From: a virus
Length of the DNA stretch: 46,066 nt
Reading direction: 5' to 3' (one strand)
IMG/VR virus record: IMGVR_UViG_3300046721_000389
Span: 1-46,066 of that record
The notes under the pieces were generated by a model that had not been told where the DNA came from, did no database searches, and was given only the letters and a program-made list of their open reading frames with translations. Below, one piece after another: positions 37,959 to 46,066 of this stretch (its first letter is position 1; every line of letters begins with the position of its first letter). The position numbers were made by a program, and so were the translations under genes.

Positions 37959-39269
37959 ATGAAGCGCGCCGTTGTCGGCATTGCATTTGCGGCCTGCCTG
38001 ATCGACCCAGCGTCGGCTGTAGACAATACGCTGCTGGTGACGCCCTGCGCTGCCGGCTGCGTCACGACCAGAAGCCGCGATGTCGGCGCCGGCGTGCAGG
38101 CGCCGATGCCGATCCTTTCCGACATCACGGGCACGCCGATCTACGGCACTGCCGGCGCGGCGAACACCAACATCCTGACGGTGCAGGGCATCGCCGCGAT
38201 GACGCCGTTCCTCATAAATCCGGGTACGGCGGCGAACTGGGGTATCGGCGCAACGGCTGCGGCTGTGCCAGCGAATGCTGGCTACTATGGGATCAACGTC
38301 GCCGGCAACTTGCGCGGCGCGACTGGCTTGGCGCTGGGCTCGACCTTCTCCCAGACGGTGGCGATCGTCGATGGCACTGGCGCTCAGATCACCTCGTTTG
38401 GCGGCGGTGGCGCCGGCGGTTTCAGCTACGTTACATCGACCCTGACCGCCTGGACATCTGCGACGGCGAATAACGCTGTCCAGACGCTGATGCCGATCAG
38501 CACATCGTATGGTGCAGCGGTCCTCGTGCAACTCGATCAGACCACGCCGCTGACGAGTGGCGCGATCATATTCGAGGGGACCAGCGACGGCACGAATTGG
38601 GTGTCTGTCCCGACGGCGCAGATCATTGACCCAGCGTTGCTGACGCCGATCCCGAATCCCTACACGCTGCAAGCATCGACCAACAAGCCGTTCTTGATCA
38701 ACCCGCAGGGGTTCCAGAGCCTGCGCATCCGGCTAAACCCGGTGATCGTTGGAGCGGGGACGGTGACGCCGTTCGTGACGCTGCTGCCGTATCTGCCAGT
38801 TGACCCCGCGCTGCTACAGCCGCTCGCGACCGGCAGCAACGTGGTCGGCGGTGTCTTCATCAGCCAAGTGACGCCAGGCACGACCAATGCCGTGCAGACG
38901 ATCTCAGGTGCCACGGGTGGTGCGACGACAACCGGAAACATCGCCGCCAACAACACGACTGCCGTGGTGGTCAAGGCTTCCGCTGGGACGCTCTATGGTG
39001 CGCAGATCTATGGCATCGGGGCCGCGCCCGCGTATCTCAAAATCTACAATGCCGCCACCGCTACCTGCGGAGCCGGCACTCCGGTCAAGAGGTTGATGAT
39101 CCCGGCGGCAGCCACGGCGGCAAACGGTGCTGGCTCAAACATCTCTTTCGGCGACGTTGGCGTGGCCTTCGGGACCGGCATCACCTACTGCGTGACGACC
39201 GGCATCACCGACGCCGATGCGACTGCCCCGGCTGCCAACACCTATCTCGTCAATCTCGATTGGAAGTGA
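37959..39269 (+). CDS. Exported fibre-module protein 3
   Basis: 436 aa, start ATG 37959 with GGAG upstream. Signal peptide MKRAVVGIAFAACLIDPASA. The mature chain is beta-rich and low in charge (PILSDITGTPIYGTAGAANT, GAIIFEGTSDGTNWVSVPTA, AQIYGIGAAPAYLKIYNAAT) with four cysteines: VTPCAAGC at the N-terminus and a C-terminal pair (ATATC, ITYC). The middle matches general phage baseplate/fibre beta-sandwich patterns. No enzyme motif seen. Confidence 0.7.
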   Translation: MKRAVVGIAFAACLIDPASAVDNTLLVTPCAAGCVTTRSRDVGAGVQAPMPILSDITGTPIYGTAGAANTNILTVQGIAAMTPFLINPGTAANWGIGATAAAVPANAGYYGINVAGNLRGATGLALGSTFSQTVAIVDGTGAQITSFGGGGAGGFSYVTSTLTAWTSATANNAVQTLMPISTSYGAAVLVQLDQTTPLTSGAIIFEGTSDGTNWVSVPTAQIIDPALLTPIPNPYTLQASTNKPFLINPQGFQSLRIRLNPVIVGAGTVTPFVTLLPYLPVDPALLQPLATGSNVVGGVFISQVTPGTTNAVQTISGATGGATTTGNIAANNTTAVVVKASAGTLYGAQIYGIGAAPAYLKIYNAATATCGAGTPVKRLMIPAAATAANGAGSNISFGDVGVAFGTGITYCVTTGITDADATAPAANTYLVNLDWK

Positions 39270-39271
39270 CG

Positions 39272-40123
39272 ATGCTGCGCGGTCTGACGTTTGGCCTCTG
39301 CCTGCTCGTTGCGGGCTTGCTCTGCCTGCCATCGCGAGCGCAGTTGACCTTGACCGGCGTCGGGAGCTTCGGTGGGGCGGCGGGCGGCGGTTGCTCACAG
39401 GCGACCGCGTTCCTCGCCCGAACAAGCGGCCTTAGCGCCAACTACCAAACGCAATACACCACCATGATCTGTGGTCTGGTGACCGATGGCGTGTGGGCCA
39501 AGCTGGATGCGTTCTATGTATTCAAGACCTCGAGCGAGGCTAACGCATTACTGAGTCTGCCTTCGGCAACCTTCAACGCGACGAAGAACGGCACGCCGAC
39601 GTTCACGGCAAACGTGGGCCTCACTCCGACCGGCACCAACACCGACTACTACAGCACAAACCTAAATTCTTCCGTTGCTGGCGGGCTGGCCATGCAGGAC
39701 TCGATTCATTTTTCAGTCTGGGACGGAACTGGAGCTGGAGGCGACAGCAATTCACAGATAGCTGCCTGCTCGACCCAGCATTTGTATACGGATTTTGGTG
39801 GGTCGGCGTATTTCCGAATTACGACATCGGGCGGGGCCGGCATCGACGTCGCCACTGCCAATGCTGTCGGGTTTTATATTGGCAATCGCTCCGGAGCGAT
39901 GACCACGCAGGGCTACAAAAACGGATCGTCAATTGTTACCAGCACCACCGACACATCGACTCCGCTCTGCAACCAGACCTGGACCTTCCCCGGCACTTCT
40001 GTGAGTGGCGTGACGGCCTCGACCGATCTGCTGTTGGGCGGCAGCATTGGCGGCAGCTTGAGCTCGACCGATGCTTCTAACTTTTACTCCCGCTTCAACA
40101 CCTACATAACCTCAGTGCCATGA
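39272..40123 (+). CDS. Exported fibre-module protein 4, lectin-like
   Basis: 283 aa from ATG 39272 (GGAAGTGA upstream). Signal peptide MLRGLTFGLCLLVAGLLCLP then SRAQ. The mature chain has a repeated-strand body (GLVTDGVWAKLDAFYVFKTS, HFSVWDGTGAGGDSNSQIAA, IGNRSGAMTTQGYKNGSSIV) of the kind seen in phage concanavalin/lectin-type fibre proteins, with four cysteines. Probably binds host glycans. Confidence 0.7.
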   Translation: MLRGLTFGLCLLVAGLLCLPSRAQLTLTGVGSFGGAAGGGCSQATAFLARTSGLSANYQTQYTTMICGLVTDGVWAKLDAFYVFKTSSEANALLSLPSATFNATKNGTPTFTANVGLTPTGTNTDYYSTNLNSSVAGGLAMQDSIHFSVWDGTGAGGDSNSQIAACSTQHLYTDFGGSAYFRITTSGGAGIDVATANAVGFYIGNRSGAMTTQGYKNGSSIVTSTTDTSTPLCNQTWTFPGTSVSGVTASTDLLLGGSIGGSLSSTDASNFYSRFNTYITSVP

Positions 40124-41703
40124 AGTGGCTCGTCGTCGCATTCCTGCTGGTCACGACTTGCGCTCACGCTGGCGGCCGCGGCGGCAGCGTACAGACCTTC
40201 GATCCCAACGTCTTCGGCAGCGCGGCCAATGTCTCGTGTCTGACGGCAGCGATCGCTGGGGTTTGCTCGACCGGCTACAACGCAACATGCGATGGCGTGG
40301 CTGACGACAGCGCAGCCGTCAACAACTTCCGCACAGCCGCGATTGCCGCTAATCCGGCTCGCGTCGTGCTTTATATTCCACCTGGCAAAATTTGCAGAGC
40401 GGTGAATCAAAATTTGCTTTGGGGAAACACGCTTGGCGTCGACGGTATTCGCAATCTTGTTGTGTGGATGTATGGTTCGCAGTTTCGCGGGTATATGTCC
40501 CTTGGCGTCGAATCGCTTGTTCAAACTACGGCTGGGACGGCTGCGTTCCAAACGGTCAGCGCAGGCAGCCCTACCATCACCGTGGTGACCCTTGGTGACA
40601 TTACAAAATTCTCCGCGGGGCAATTTGTGTTGCTGAGCGGAATATCGCTACAAGGCGAGGGTTACCCACCCAATTTCCAATATTTCGAATACAGGCGTGT
40701 CACGATCGTAAACAACGGGACAGGAGTCATTACTCTGAATGCCCCACTCACCAATACCTATAGATCGACGTGGCCTGGGTATGATGTCGGTGACGCGGGC
40801 CGGTTAAATCAAGGTGGCCCCGCAATGGCATACATCCAGCCGCCGAGTTGGGACGCGACCGTCGAGTATTTCGGCATGACGATTGTTCTTGATCCCGATA
40901 CCGAACTTAATACGGGGGGGCGCAATATCGTTTTTCATGACCTTCAAGTCTATGCGAGTGGCCCGACAATTAGAGCATTTTCGCCAACGATGACTGAAAA
41001 CTTGTGGATCTACAACAGCGGCATTCTCACGGGCGAAATCGATAAGAACATGACCTTTGCAAGTTTGTATAATGTAAGCATTACAAGTGCTGCGGGCGCC
41101 ATAGCGGTTCAAAGCCCATCGCCAACAAACCTGCGACTGACGAAATTCAAAGGCTCGCCAACAGGATCGAGCGCAAATCTTATAGCTGAAGCATCCAGTT
41201 TCCCTCTTCTAACCATTGGGCCAAACTGCTATGGGCGTGGCTCATCTGTTGTAATCAATGGCTCGACAGTCACGACAGGTGGTCCGCCCGGGAGCTTTGG
41301 CGGATGCTTTACATTGATGTCAAGTTTGACGTTTTCTAATATTGGAGGAATCGGGACGTTTTCCATTCCGAATACGGACTCTCATAGACAAAATGCACAG
41401 CAGACCCTTTCTGTCCCGGCAAAGTATTTTTTGGCTGCGTATTCAGCCGGGTTTGGAATTTGCAATACGGGGACGACGTTTAATGTCACAGCGGTCAGAC
41501 AAGACGGTGCTTTTGTCGGCGGAGTGATCAACAGCGGGAACACCTATTATGAAACGGACCTGGGCACTTCATTGCCAAGCCCGACATGCCCGTCTGGCCC
41601 TTTGTCTGGAATGGCCGCCAACGCAATTGGCGTCTATCCGGCAGACACGATCGTACAAAACAATTCTGGCCCTGCTAGTTTGACGCAATACGCCGCACCG
41701 TAG
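40120..41703 (+). CDS. Exported tailspike-like protein, pectate-lyase-type beta-helix
   Basis: 527 aa, start ATG 40120 overlapping the previous stop (ATGA). Signal peptide [37 protein letters not shown] then VVLYIPPGK is the pectate-lyase-superfamily N-terminal motif of tailspikes, followed by a right-handed beta-helix ([40 protein letters not shown]). Mature part has eight cysteines. Composition from about 40380 to 41600 is richer in A and T than the rest, suggesting exchange with another phage. Likely degrades or binds capsule or exopolysaccharide. Confidence 0.82.
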   Translation: MKWLVVAFLLVTTCAHAGGRGGSVQTFDPNVFGSAANVSCLTAAIAGVCSTGYNATCDGVADDSAAVNNFRTAAIAANPARVVLYIPPGKICRAVNQNLLWGNTLGVDGIRNLVVWMYGSQFRGYMSLGVESLVQTTAGTAAFQTVSAGSPTITVVTLGDITKFSAGQFVLLSGISLQGEGYPPNFQYFEYRRVTIVNNGTGVITLNAPLTNTYRSTWPGYDVGDAGRLNQGGPAMAYIQPPSWDATVEYFGMTIVLDPDTELNTGGRNIVFHDLQVYASGPTIRAFSPTMTENLWIYNSGILTGEIDKNMTFASLYNVSITSAAGAIAVQSPSPTNLRLTKFKGSPTGSSANLIAEASSFPLLTIGPNCYGRGSSVVINGSTVTTGGPPGSFGGCFTLMSSLTFSNIGGIGTFSIPNTDSHRQNAQQTLSVPAKYFLAAYSAGFGICNTGTTFNVTAVRQDGAFVGGVINSGNTYYETDLGTSLPSPTCPSGPLSGMAANAIGVYPADTIVQNNSGPASLTQYAAP

Positions 41704-41714
41704 GAGAGCGAGTA

Positions 41715-44003
41715 ATGCGCAAGATCATCCTCGGTCTGTTCATCGCCCTCGGCGCGCTCGTGGTGCCCGCCATCTCTGCCGCCCAGGCGCCACCGCCAGT
41801 GCCCGCGCTGCCCGACACCGAGCGCCGTACGCTGTATGCGATCACAGCCGCGACCGGGCCATTCGACGTTGCCTTTGCCGTCTATGGCGACGGCACCGAC
41901 TACGGCAACTGGATCGAGGTGTGGGTCAACGGCATCCTGCTGACGCCCATTACCGATTGGACGCTGGCGCTAACCTCGGGCACGCTGGCGACGGTCGCTC
42001 GCCCGCTGACCAATGCCCAGGTGACACTGACCGCTGCGCGCACAGGCACCCTGCAGATCGTGGGCGCGCGACGCCCCCGCCGCGCCGCGCAGTTCAACGA
42101 GAACCAAGGCGTTTCGGCGCGCTCTCTCAATCAGGCGCTTACCGACGTCGTCGCGCAGAACCGCGAAACCTGGGACAAGATCAACGACGTAACCGGGCGC
42201 GGGCTGTTCTCGCAGCCAGGCGTCACGATGGGGCGGTTGCCGCTGCCCAGCTCATGTCTGAACGGCTTTCTCAACTTTGGCAGCGATGGGCACACCCCGA
42301 CCTGCGTCGGCAGCCCCGGCGGCGGCACACCAGGCCTCCCCGGCGGTTCCAACACGCAGGTTCAGTACAACAACGCGGGAGCATTTGGCGGTGTCGTGGG
42401 GGCGACGTCGAACGGCTCCACGCTGACATTGGTGGCACCTATTTTGGGCACGCCGGCATCGGCCATACTCACGAATGCGACGGGGCTACCATTAGGCACT
42501 GGCGTGGTTGGCAATTTGCCAGTGACCAATCTCGCGTCCGGTGCCGGCGCCAGCAATACGACGTTCTGGCGCGGCGATGGCACCTGGGCCGCTCCTGGCG
42601 CCGTGGGTGGCAGCGTGACCAATGTTGCAACGAGTGCGCCGCTTACAGGCGGACCGATTACGACGACGGGGACGATTAATTGTCCGACGTGCGTGACGAC
42701 AGCGGCGGGATTGACGGCGAGCCTCCCAGTGATCGGTGCCGGGGGCAATGCGGTGGCGGTTGGGACTGTGTCCGGCAACACGACGACGTTCGCCACGTTC
42801 TCTGGTGCAGCGACTGCAGGAAGATGCGTTCAAACGGACATTTCAGGTAATCTAGTGATAGCGGCGGGTGCTTGTGGGACATCTGGCGGAACCAGCAATC
42901 CTCCAGGCGGCGCCCCCGGGCAGGTCCAATATCAGGTTAACGCGACAACCTTCGGTGGTATCACGGGAGCGACGACTAATGGCGTCGCGATGACTCTGGC
43001 GGGCGGACTGGTTACGGCTGACCCGACTTTGGCGTTGGGGGTTGCATCCAAACAATATGTCGATGCAGTCGGGGCCGTTGCCAACAACAAGGTTGCTAAG
43101 GCCGGCGACACCATGACGGGCGACTTGTCGATCAGCAAAGCCAGCCCGATTTTGGGATTGAACAAGACGGCTTCCGGTCAGGACATCACGATCTACGGAG
43201 TTTCCAACGGCGCGGTTCGCTGGGGTATAGGACCTGGAGATGGGGTAGCTGAAATTGGCGGAAATGCCGGCTCCAACTTTAGCATTCTGGCTTTCAACGA
43301 CGCCGGTAGTTATCTCAGCACCCCATTGTACATCTACCGCGCCACCGGCAACGTCAGTATCTCATCGACCACCGCATCGACCGCGACTACAGCCGGGGCG
43401 CTGACGGTTGTAGGCGGGGTGGGTATAGGAGGAAGTATATATGCCGGCTCGAATATCTTCATGCCTGCGGCCTCTGCAGGCATCGAGATTGGCGCTCTGG
43501 CGACTCCCAATACGCCGTTCGTCGATGGGCATTCATCGGGCAATGCTAACGATTATGACGCGAGGATGCTTTTTTCCGGTGGCAATGCATTCAATGGTGG
43601 TGGCTTGATTACATTGAACGGAGCGTCGGTGACTTTTATTGCCCCGCAGGCTTCGGCTTCTTGCGTGCACACCCCGACTACCAGCTCAGAGGTCGTCGCG
43701 TGCTCGTCCGATCGGGCCCTCAAGCGCAAGATCGCGGATGCGGGCTCTGCGCTCGACAAGATCGGCGCAATTCGGGTGCGTAGCTACGAGACGCTTGCGA
43801 CTGGCGAGAAGAAGGCTTTCGGTATCGTCGCGCAGGAGTTGGAAGAGGTGCACCCAGAGATGGTGCATGTCGGTGACAAGGGCATTAAGATGGCTGAACA
43901 ACCGGACCCGTGGATGCTGCTGAAGGCCATCCAGGAACTGAAGGCGGCCAACGACAACCTCAAGAGCCAGATCGCGCGCATGCGCGCGGGAGGACGACGA
44001 TGA
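41715..44003 (+). CDS. Exported tail fibre with C-terminal S74 chaperone domain
   Basis: 762 aa, start ATG 41715 with GGAGAG upstream. Signal peptide [18 protein letters not shown] then AISAAQ. A T7 gp17-like N-terminal region follows ([40 protein letters not shown]), normally the part that attaches to the tail nozzle. The shaft has two related units ([12 protein letters not shown] near 215, [13 protein letters not shown] near 402). The end is a Peptidase_S74 intramolecular chaperone (SSDRALK at 664-670, [13 protein letters not shown]) that trims itself after trimer folding. Eight mature cysteines fall in four close pairs. Confidence 0.88.
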   Translation: MRKIILGLFIALGALVVPAISAAQAPPPVPALPDTERRTLYAITAATGPFDVAFAVYGDGTDYGNWIEVWVNGILLTPITDWTLALTSGTLATVARPLTNAQVTLTAARTGTLQIVGARRPRRAAQFNENQGVSARSLNQALTDVVAQNRETWDKINDVTGRGLFSQPGVTMGRLPLPSSCLNGFLNFGSDGHTPTCVGSPGGGTPGLPGGSNTQVQYNNAGAFGGVVGATSNGSTLTLVAPILGTPASAILTNATGLPLGTGVVGNLPVTNLASGAGASNTTFWRGDGTWAAPGAVGGSVTNVATSAPLTGGPITTTGTINCPTCVTTAAGLTASLPVIGAGGNAVAVGTVSGNTTTFATFSGAATAGRCVQTDISGNLVIAAGACGTSGGTSNPPGGAPGQVQYQVNATTFGGITGATTNGVAMTLAGGLVTADPTLALGVASKQYVDAVGAVANNKVAKAGDTMTGDLSISKASPILGLNKTASGQDITIYGVSNGAVRWGIGPGDGVAEIGGNAGSNFSILAFNDAGSYLSTPLYIYRATGNVSISSTTASTATTAGALTVVGGVGIGGSIYAGSNIFMPAASAGIEIGALATPNTPFVDGHSSGNANDYDARMLFSGGNAFNGGGLITLNGASVTFIAPQASASCVHTPTTSSEVVACSSDRALKRKIADAGSALDKIGAIRVRSYETLATGEKKAFGIVAQELEEVHPEMVHVGDKGIKMAEQPDPWMLLKAIQELKAANDNLKSQIARMRAGGRR

Positions 44004-45319
44004 ATTGGCGCCTGACGCTGGGAATTTCGGCCGGGTTTGTATTGGCTAGCTTGGGAGTGCTGGCACAAGTGCAGGCGCCTCCGCTCACATCCGTGATCAT
44101 CGGGACGGCCTGCACGGGGGGCAATTCGATCTGGCCTGGGCGCGGCTCTGCGGTGCTGCAGTGCAATGGTTCGACCTACCAGCCGTCGAACCCACATGTG
44201 ACGCCAGAGATGTATGGCGCGGTCTGTGACGGCGCTACGGACGATCAAGTTGCGTTACAGGCCTGGATGAACTCGGGACGTGCGTTGCTATTGACATCGC
44301 GCTGCGCGTTTGCGTCACCCATCACGGTCAATTTGGCGGCTGCAACCTTCGGCGTGGCGCGCGGACTCTCAATTACTGGGACGAGCGTGAACCAAGCGCA
44401 GTTGGTTGCGAACAGCACGACGGCAACGGTTTCGATCAACACGGGAGCCTATGCCAATCCAATTGGTCCTGGCGCACAGATCGTTATGCGGGATTTCGCA
44501 GTGGTGGCGAATGTTCCGAACGTCGGCGATATTACCAGCAACTTTGCCGTCCAGGTTCGCGGCTCGGCGCAGACCGGCTCTGGCGTCCCGAATTTCCTTT
44601 TCGACAATGTTATGATCACCGGCACGAGTACATCCAATTATTTCAACGGCGGCCTTTATTTGCGGGATGTCCGCGATGGTGTGGTCACCCACTGCACCAT
44701 TTACGGGCGGCAGGCTGATCCGCCCAACGGCGTTGGAATTAAATTCACGACCAGCGCAGGGGGTTCGCAGCCTGTCGATCTCCACATTCGCGATTGTCCC
44801 AACGTGTCATGGTGGGACAAATGCCTGCAGATGGGTGAAAACCCTGGCGTTGGGGCGACGGATGTCCAGGGCATCTATGTTTTCTCATCGACATTTTTGG
44901 CATGCCAGAATGGTATCTACTGGTATGGCAACAACAATTCAGATGCGTTGCTGACTTCTTTTGGGAACCACTTCAACCATGGGGACAACGGGATTTTTCT
45001 GCACAACATACAGGCTCCGTCAATCCTCCAAAATAATTTTCTATTCTTTACTCGCATGGGACAGACAACCACGCATGGATTCTACACAGAGATGGTAAAT
45101 GGGGTGGCCAGCTATGCGCAGATCAACCATAATTTCTCAGACATGCTCAGCGGTGCTGGCGGCGCCGCAACTCGGATCGGCATTACTTCGCACTCCTCGA
45201 CGGCCACGCCGACAAACGATATTATCTCTGGAAATCAAGTGTTGGGGGCGACCACTTCTTATGTCGGGAGTGGGACAGGGGTTGGCGCAGGTACACGGTT
45301 CTACGGCAATCAGCCGTGA
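44000..45319 (+). CDS. Exported tailspike-like protein, last late gene
   Basis: 439 aa. Start ATG 44000 has GGGAGG six bases upstream and overlaps the previous stop, which fixes the signal-peptide start ([20 protein letters not shown] then LAQVQ). [20 protein letters not shown] is the pectate-lyase-type entry motif; a beta-helix follows ([60 protein letters not shown]). Eight mature cysteines. Probably a receptor-binding or depolymerising spike. Confidence 0.82.
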   Translation: MNWRLTLGISAGFVLASLGVLAQVQAPPLTSVIIGTACTGGNSIWPGRGSAVLQCNGSTYQPSNPHVTPEMYGAVCDGATDDQVALQAWMNSGRALLLTSRCAFASPITVNLAAATFGVARGLSITGTSVNQAQLVANSTTATVSINTGAYANPIGPGAQIVMRDFAVVANVPNVGDITSNFAVQVRGSAQTGSGVPNFLFDNVMITGTSTSNYFNGGLYLRDVRDGVVTHCTIYGRQADPPNGVGIKFTTSAGGSQPVDLHIRDCPNVSWWDKCLQMGENPGVGATDVQGIYVFSSTFLACQNGIYWYGNNNSDALLTSFGNHFNHGDNGIFLHNIQAPSILQNNFLFFTRMGQTTTHGFYTEMVNGVASYAQINHNFSDMLSGAGGAATRIGITSHSSTATPTNDIISGNQVLGATTSYVGSGTGVGAGTRFYGNQP

Positions 45320-45336
45320 TCTTGGGGTGCAGAATT

Positions 45337-45356
45337 TGCGTACGTCCAGCGTACGT
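45337..45356. repeat. Paired octamer site, copy 2 (GCGTACGT x2)
   Basis: GCGTACGT at 45338-45345 and 45349-45356 with CCA between; exact inverted copy of 14689-14708. Eighteen bases after the last late gene. Confidence 0.8.
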
Positions 45357-45547
45357 CAAATGGTGCCGAGTTCTCCACTTGTTCTGCCGGGATGTTGCTA
45401 GGTTGTAAACTTCTCAAAATCCATAAAGATAAGCGTTGTCAACGACATGCGGCTGTCGGCGACGGGGAGTGGCTGGCCGATTCCTAGCCTTAGCGGGGGG
45501 GATGCAGGTTGTTTGTTGTCAATGACTTATCGTCTTTTTGAGTGGTT

Positions 45548-45566
45548 GCGTACGTGTTGCGTACGT
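45548..45566. repeat. Paired octamer site, copy 3 (GCGTACGT x2)
   Basis: GCGTACGT at 45548-45555 and 45559-45566 with GTT between, the same 11-bp period as the other two pairs. 76 bases from the int stop codon. Confidence 0.8.
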
Positions 45567-45641
45567 TTTCGCGACACGATTCCTGCGGCTCGGGCCCGAG
45601 AAACTCATCATCCGGGTTGGTCGTCTTCCAATGGTCGTAGC

Positions 45642-46066
45642 TCATCGCAACCCTCCGGCTTTCGGAAGGTTGTCGGCCTTCCGGGCGTGCTCATGCACGG
45701 CCATGTGGTTGTAGCGGTCGGCAGACCTGGGATCGGCCCAGCGGCCGGTGCGGGCGAGATCGAAGCTCGACATGCCGTTGTAGCGGACCATCCAGGTGCC
45801 GTAGGTGTGGCAGAACAGATGGAAGCCGCCCTCGCGCGGGCCGAAGGTCAGCCCGGCCTTCTTCATGGCAAGCTTGAGCCACCGGCCCAGAGTCACGGGA
45901 TGGGCGTCGAGGATCAGGCGCTCGTCGGGGTGCCGATCGAGGCCGCGCGGATGGTTGGCCAGCGCAACGACAATGTCGGGCGGCAGGTGAACACCGCGTG
46001 GCTTGCCGTTCTTGGTCTTGGGCAGATGGATGCGCGCCTCCGATAAGGCGACGTCGCGGATCTTGA
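45642..46066 (-). CDS. int: Tyrosine integrase, C-terminal part (joins 764-3)
   Basis: Residues 255-353 of the integrase are encoded by 45941-45642; bases 45940-46066 repeat 1-127. The catalytic end has H295 in FHLF, W322 in TGRWADP and the nucleophile Y331 in RYNHM. The Arg normally found in HxxRHT is Cys here (C298, codon TGC at 45812-45810; CGC would be Arg). The rest of the domain is intact, so either the enzyme is impaired or this lineage tolerates the change. Confidence 0.92.
   Translation of the reverse strand, partial: KIRDVALSEARIHLPKTKNGKPRGVHLPPDIVVALANHPRGLDRHPDERLILDAHPVTLGRWLKLAMKKAGLTFGPREGGFHLFCHTYGTWMVRYNGMSSFDLARTGRWADPRSADRYNHMAVHEHARKADNLPKAGGLR
45940..46066. repeat. Right copy of 127-bp terminal direct repeat
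   Basis: Identical to bases 1-127. See the left copy for interpretation: assembly overlap of a circular or terminally redundant phage genome. Confidence 0.95.

Larger units (their letters stand above)
45320..45641. other. Probable attP region with repeat pairs
   Basis: No gene. It lies between the last late gene and the 3' end of int, where attP is expected. It holds two GCGTACGT pairs, a near-direct repeat GTTGTCAACGAC (45435-45446) and GTTGTCAATGAC (45515-45526) 80 bp apart, and an A/T-rich centre (45405-45440). No tRNA-end-like core could be recognised, so the crossover point is not assigned. Confidence 0.5.

Noticed and set aside
37590-38672. 360-codon minus-strand frame
   Set aside because: Antisense to three exported fibre-module genes; no ribosome site and low-complexity Arg-rich product.
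1-46066. tRNA genes, CRISPR arrays, insertion sequences
   Set aside because: Looked for cloverleaf ends, regularly spaced repeats and transposase motifs; none was recognised.

Overview
The window is a complete temperate tailed-phage genome rather than a piece of host chromosome. Bases 1-127 are repeated exactly at 45940-46066, and the leftward integrase gene reads across that junction in one frame, so the molecule is circular (or terminally redundant) with a unique length of 45,939 bp. The GC-rich sequence, dense ATGA/GTGA gene overlaps, a GapR-like protein, a PEP-CTERM-like surface protein and several small proteins of rhizobial phage type suggest an alphaproteobacterial host, probably Hyphomicrobiales (Bradyrhizobium-like). 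The host is inference.

Layout. (1) A leftward early/lysogeny operon, 5270 to 1 and across the junction: CI-like repressor, small genes, a DUF3102-like/J-motif protein, an exported PEP-CTERM-like moron, YqaJ-type exonuclease, RecT annealase, excisionase-like gene and integrase. The repressor is flanked by two operators on the left, over a promoter with TTGACA, and three on the right, as in lambda. (2) A rightward early operon, 5690-11387: Cro/YdaS-like protein, GapR-like protein, RuvC-like resolvase, two HicB-like proteins, a GIY-YIG protein, replication-type proteins (one coding through a roughly 100-nt polypyrimidine tract), small genes and a small secreted protein. (3) A leftward accessory operon, 13965-11689, of small or unknown proteins, several of them membrane-spanning. 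Four of its start codons follow a repeated hairpin plus Shine-Dalgarno element, and a type II hammerhead ribozyme lies between its first two genes. (4) A rightward late region, 14273-45319: putative small terminase, PD-(D/E)XK protein, GH25 endolysin and holin candidates, large terminase, a T7-like podovirus head and tail set (portal, scaffold, capsid, gp11/gp12-like tail tube proteins, three ejection proteins), then seven consecutive tail-fibre/tailspike-type proteins.

Most unusual points. All seven tail-fibre-module proteins begin with a Sec-type signal peptide, and each predicted mature form has an even number of cysteines (2, 2, 4, 4, 8, 8, 8), while the three cytoplasm-assembled ejection proteins (2,908 residues in total) have none. 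This suggests adhesins that are exported and disulfide-bonded before joining virions. The second is the hammerhead ribozyme and the covarying translation-start hairpins in the accessory operon. The virion is T7-like, but there is no phage RNA polymerase and the phage carries a full lysogeny module. The integrase has Cys where the second catalytic Arg is expected.
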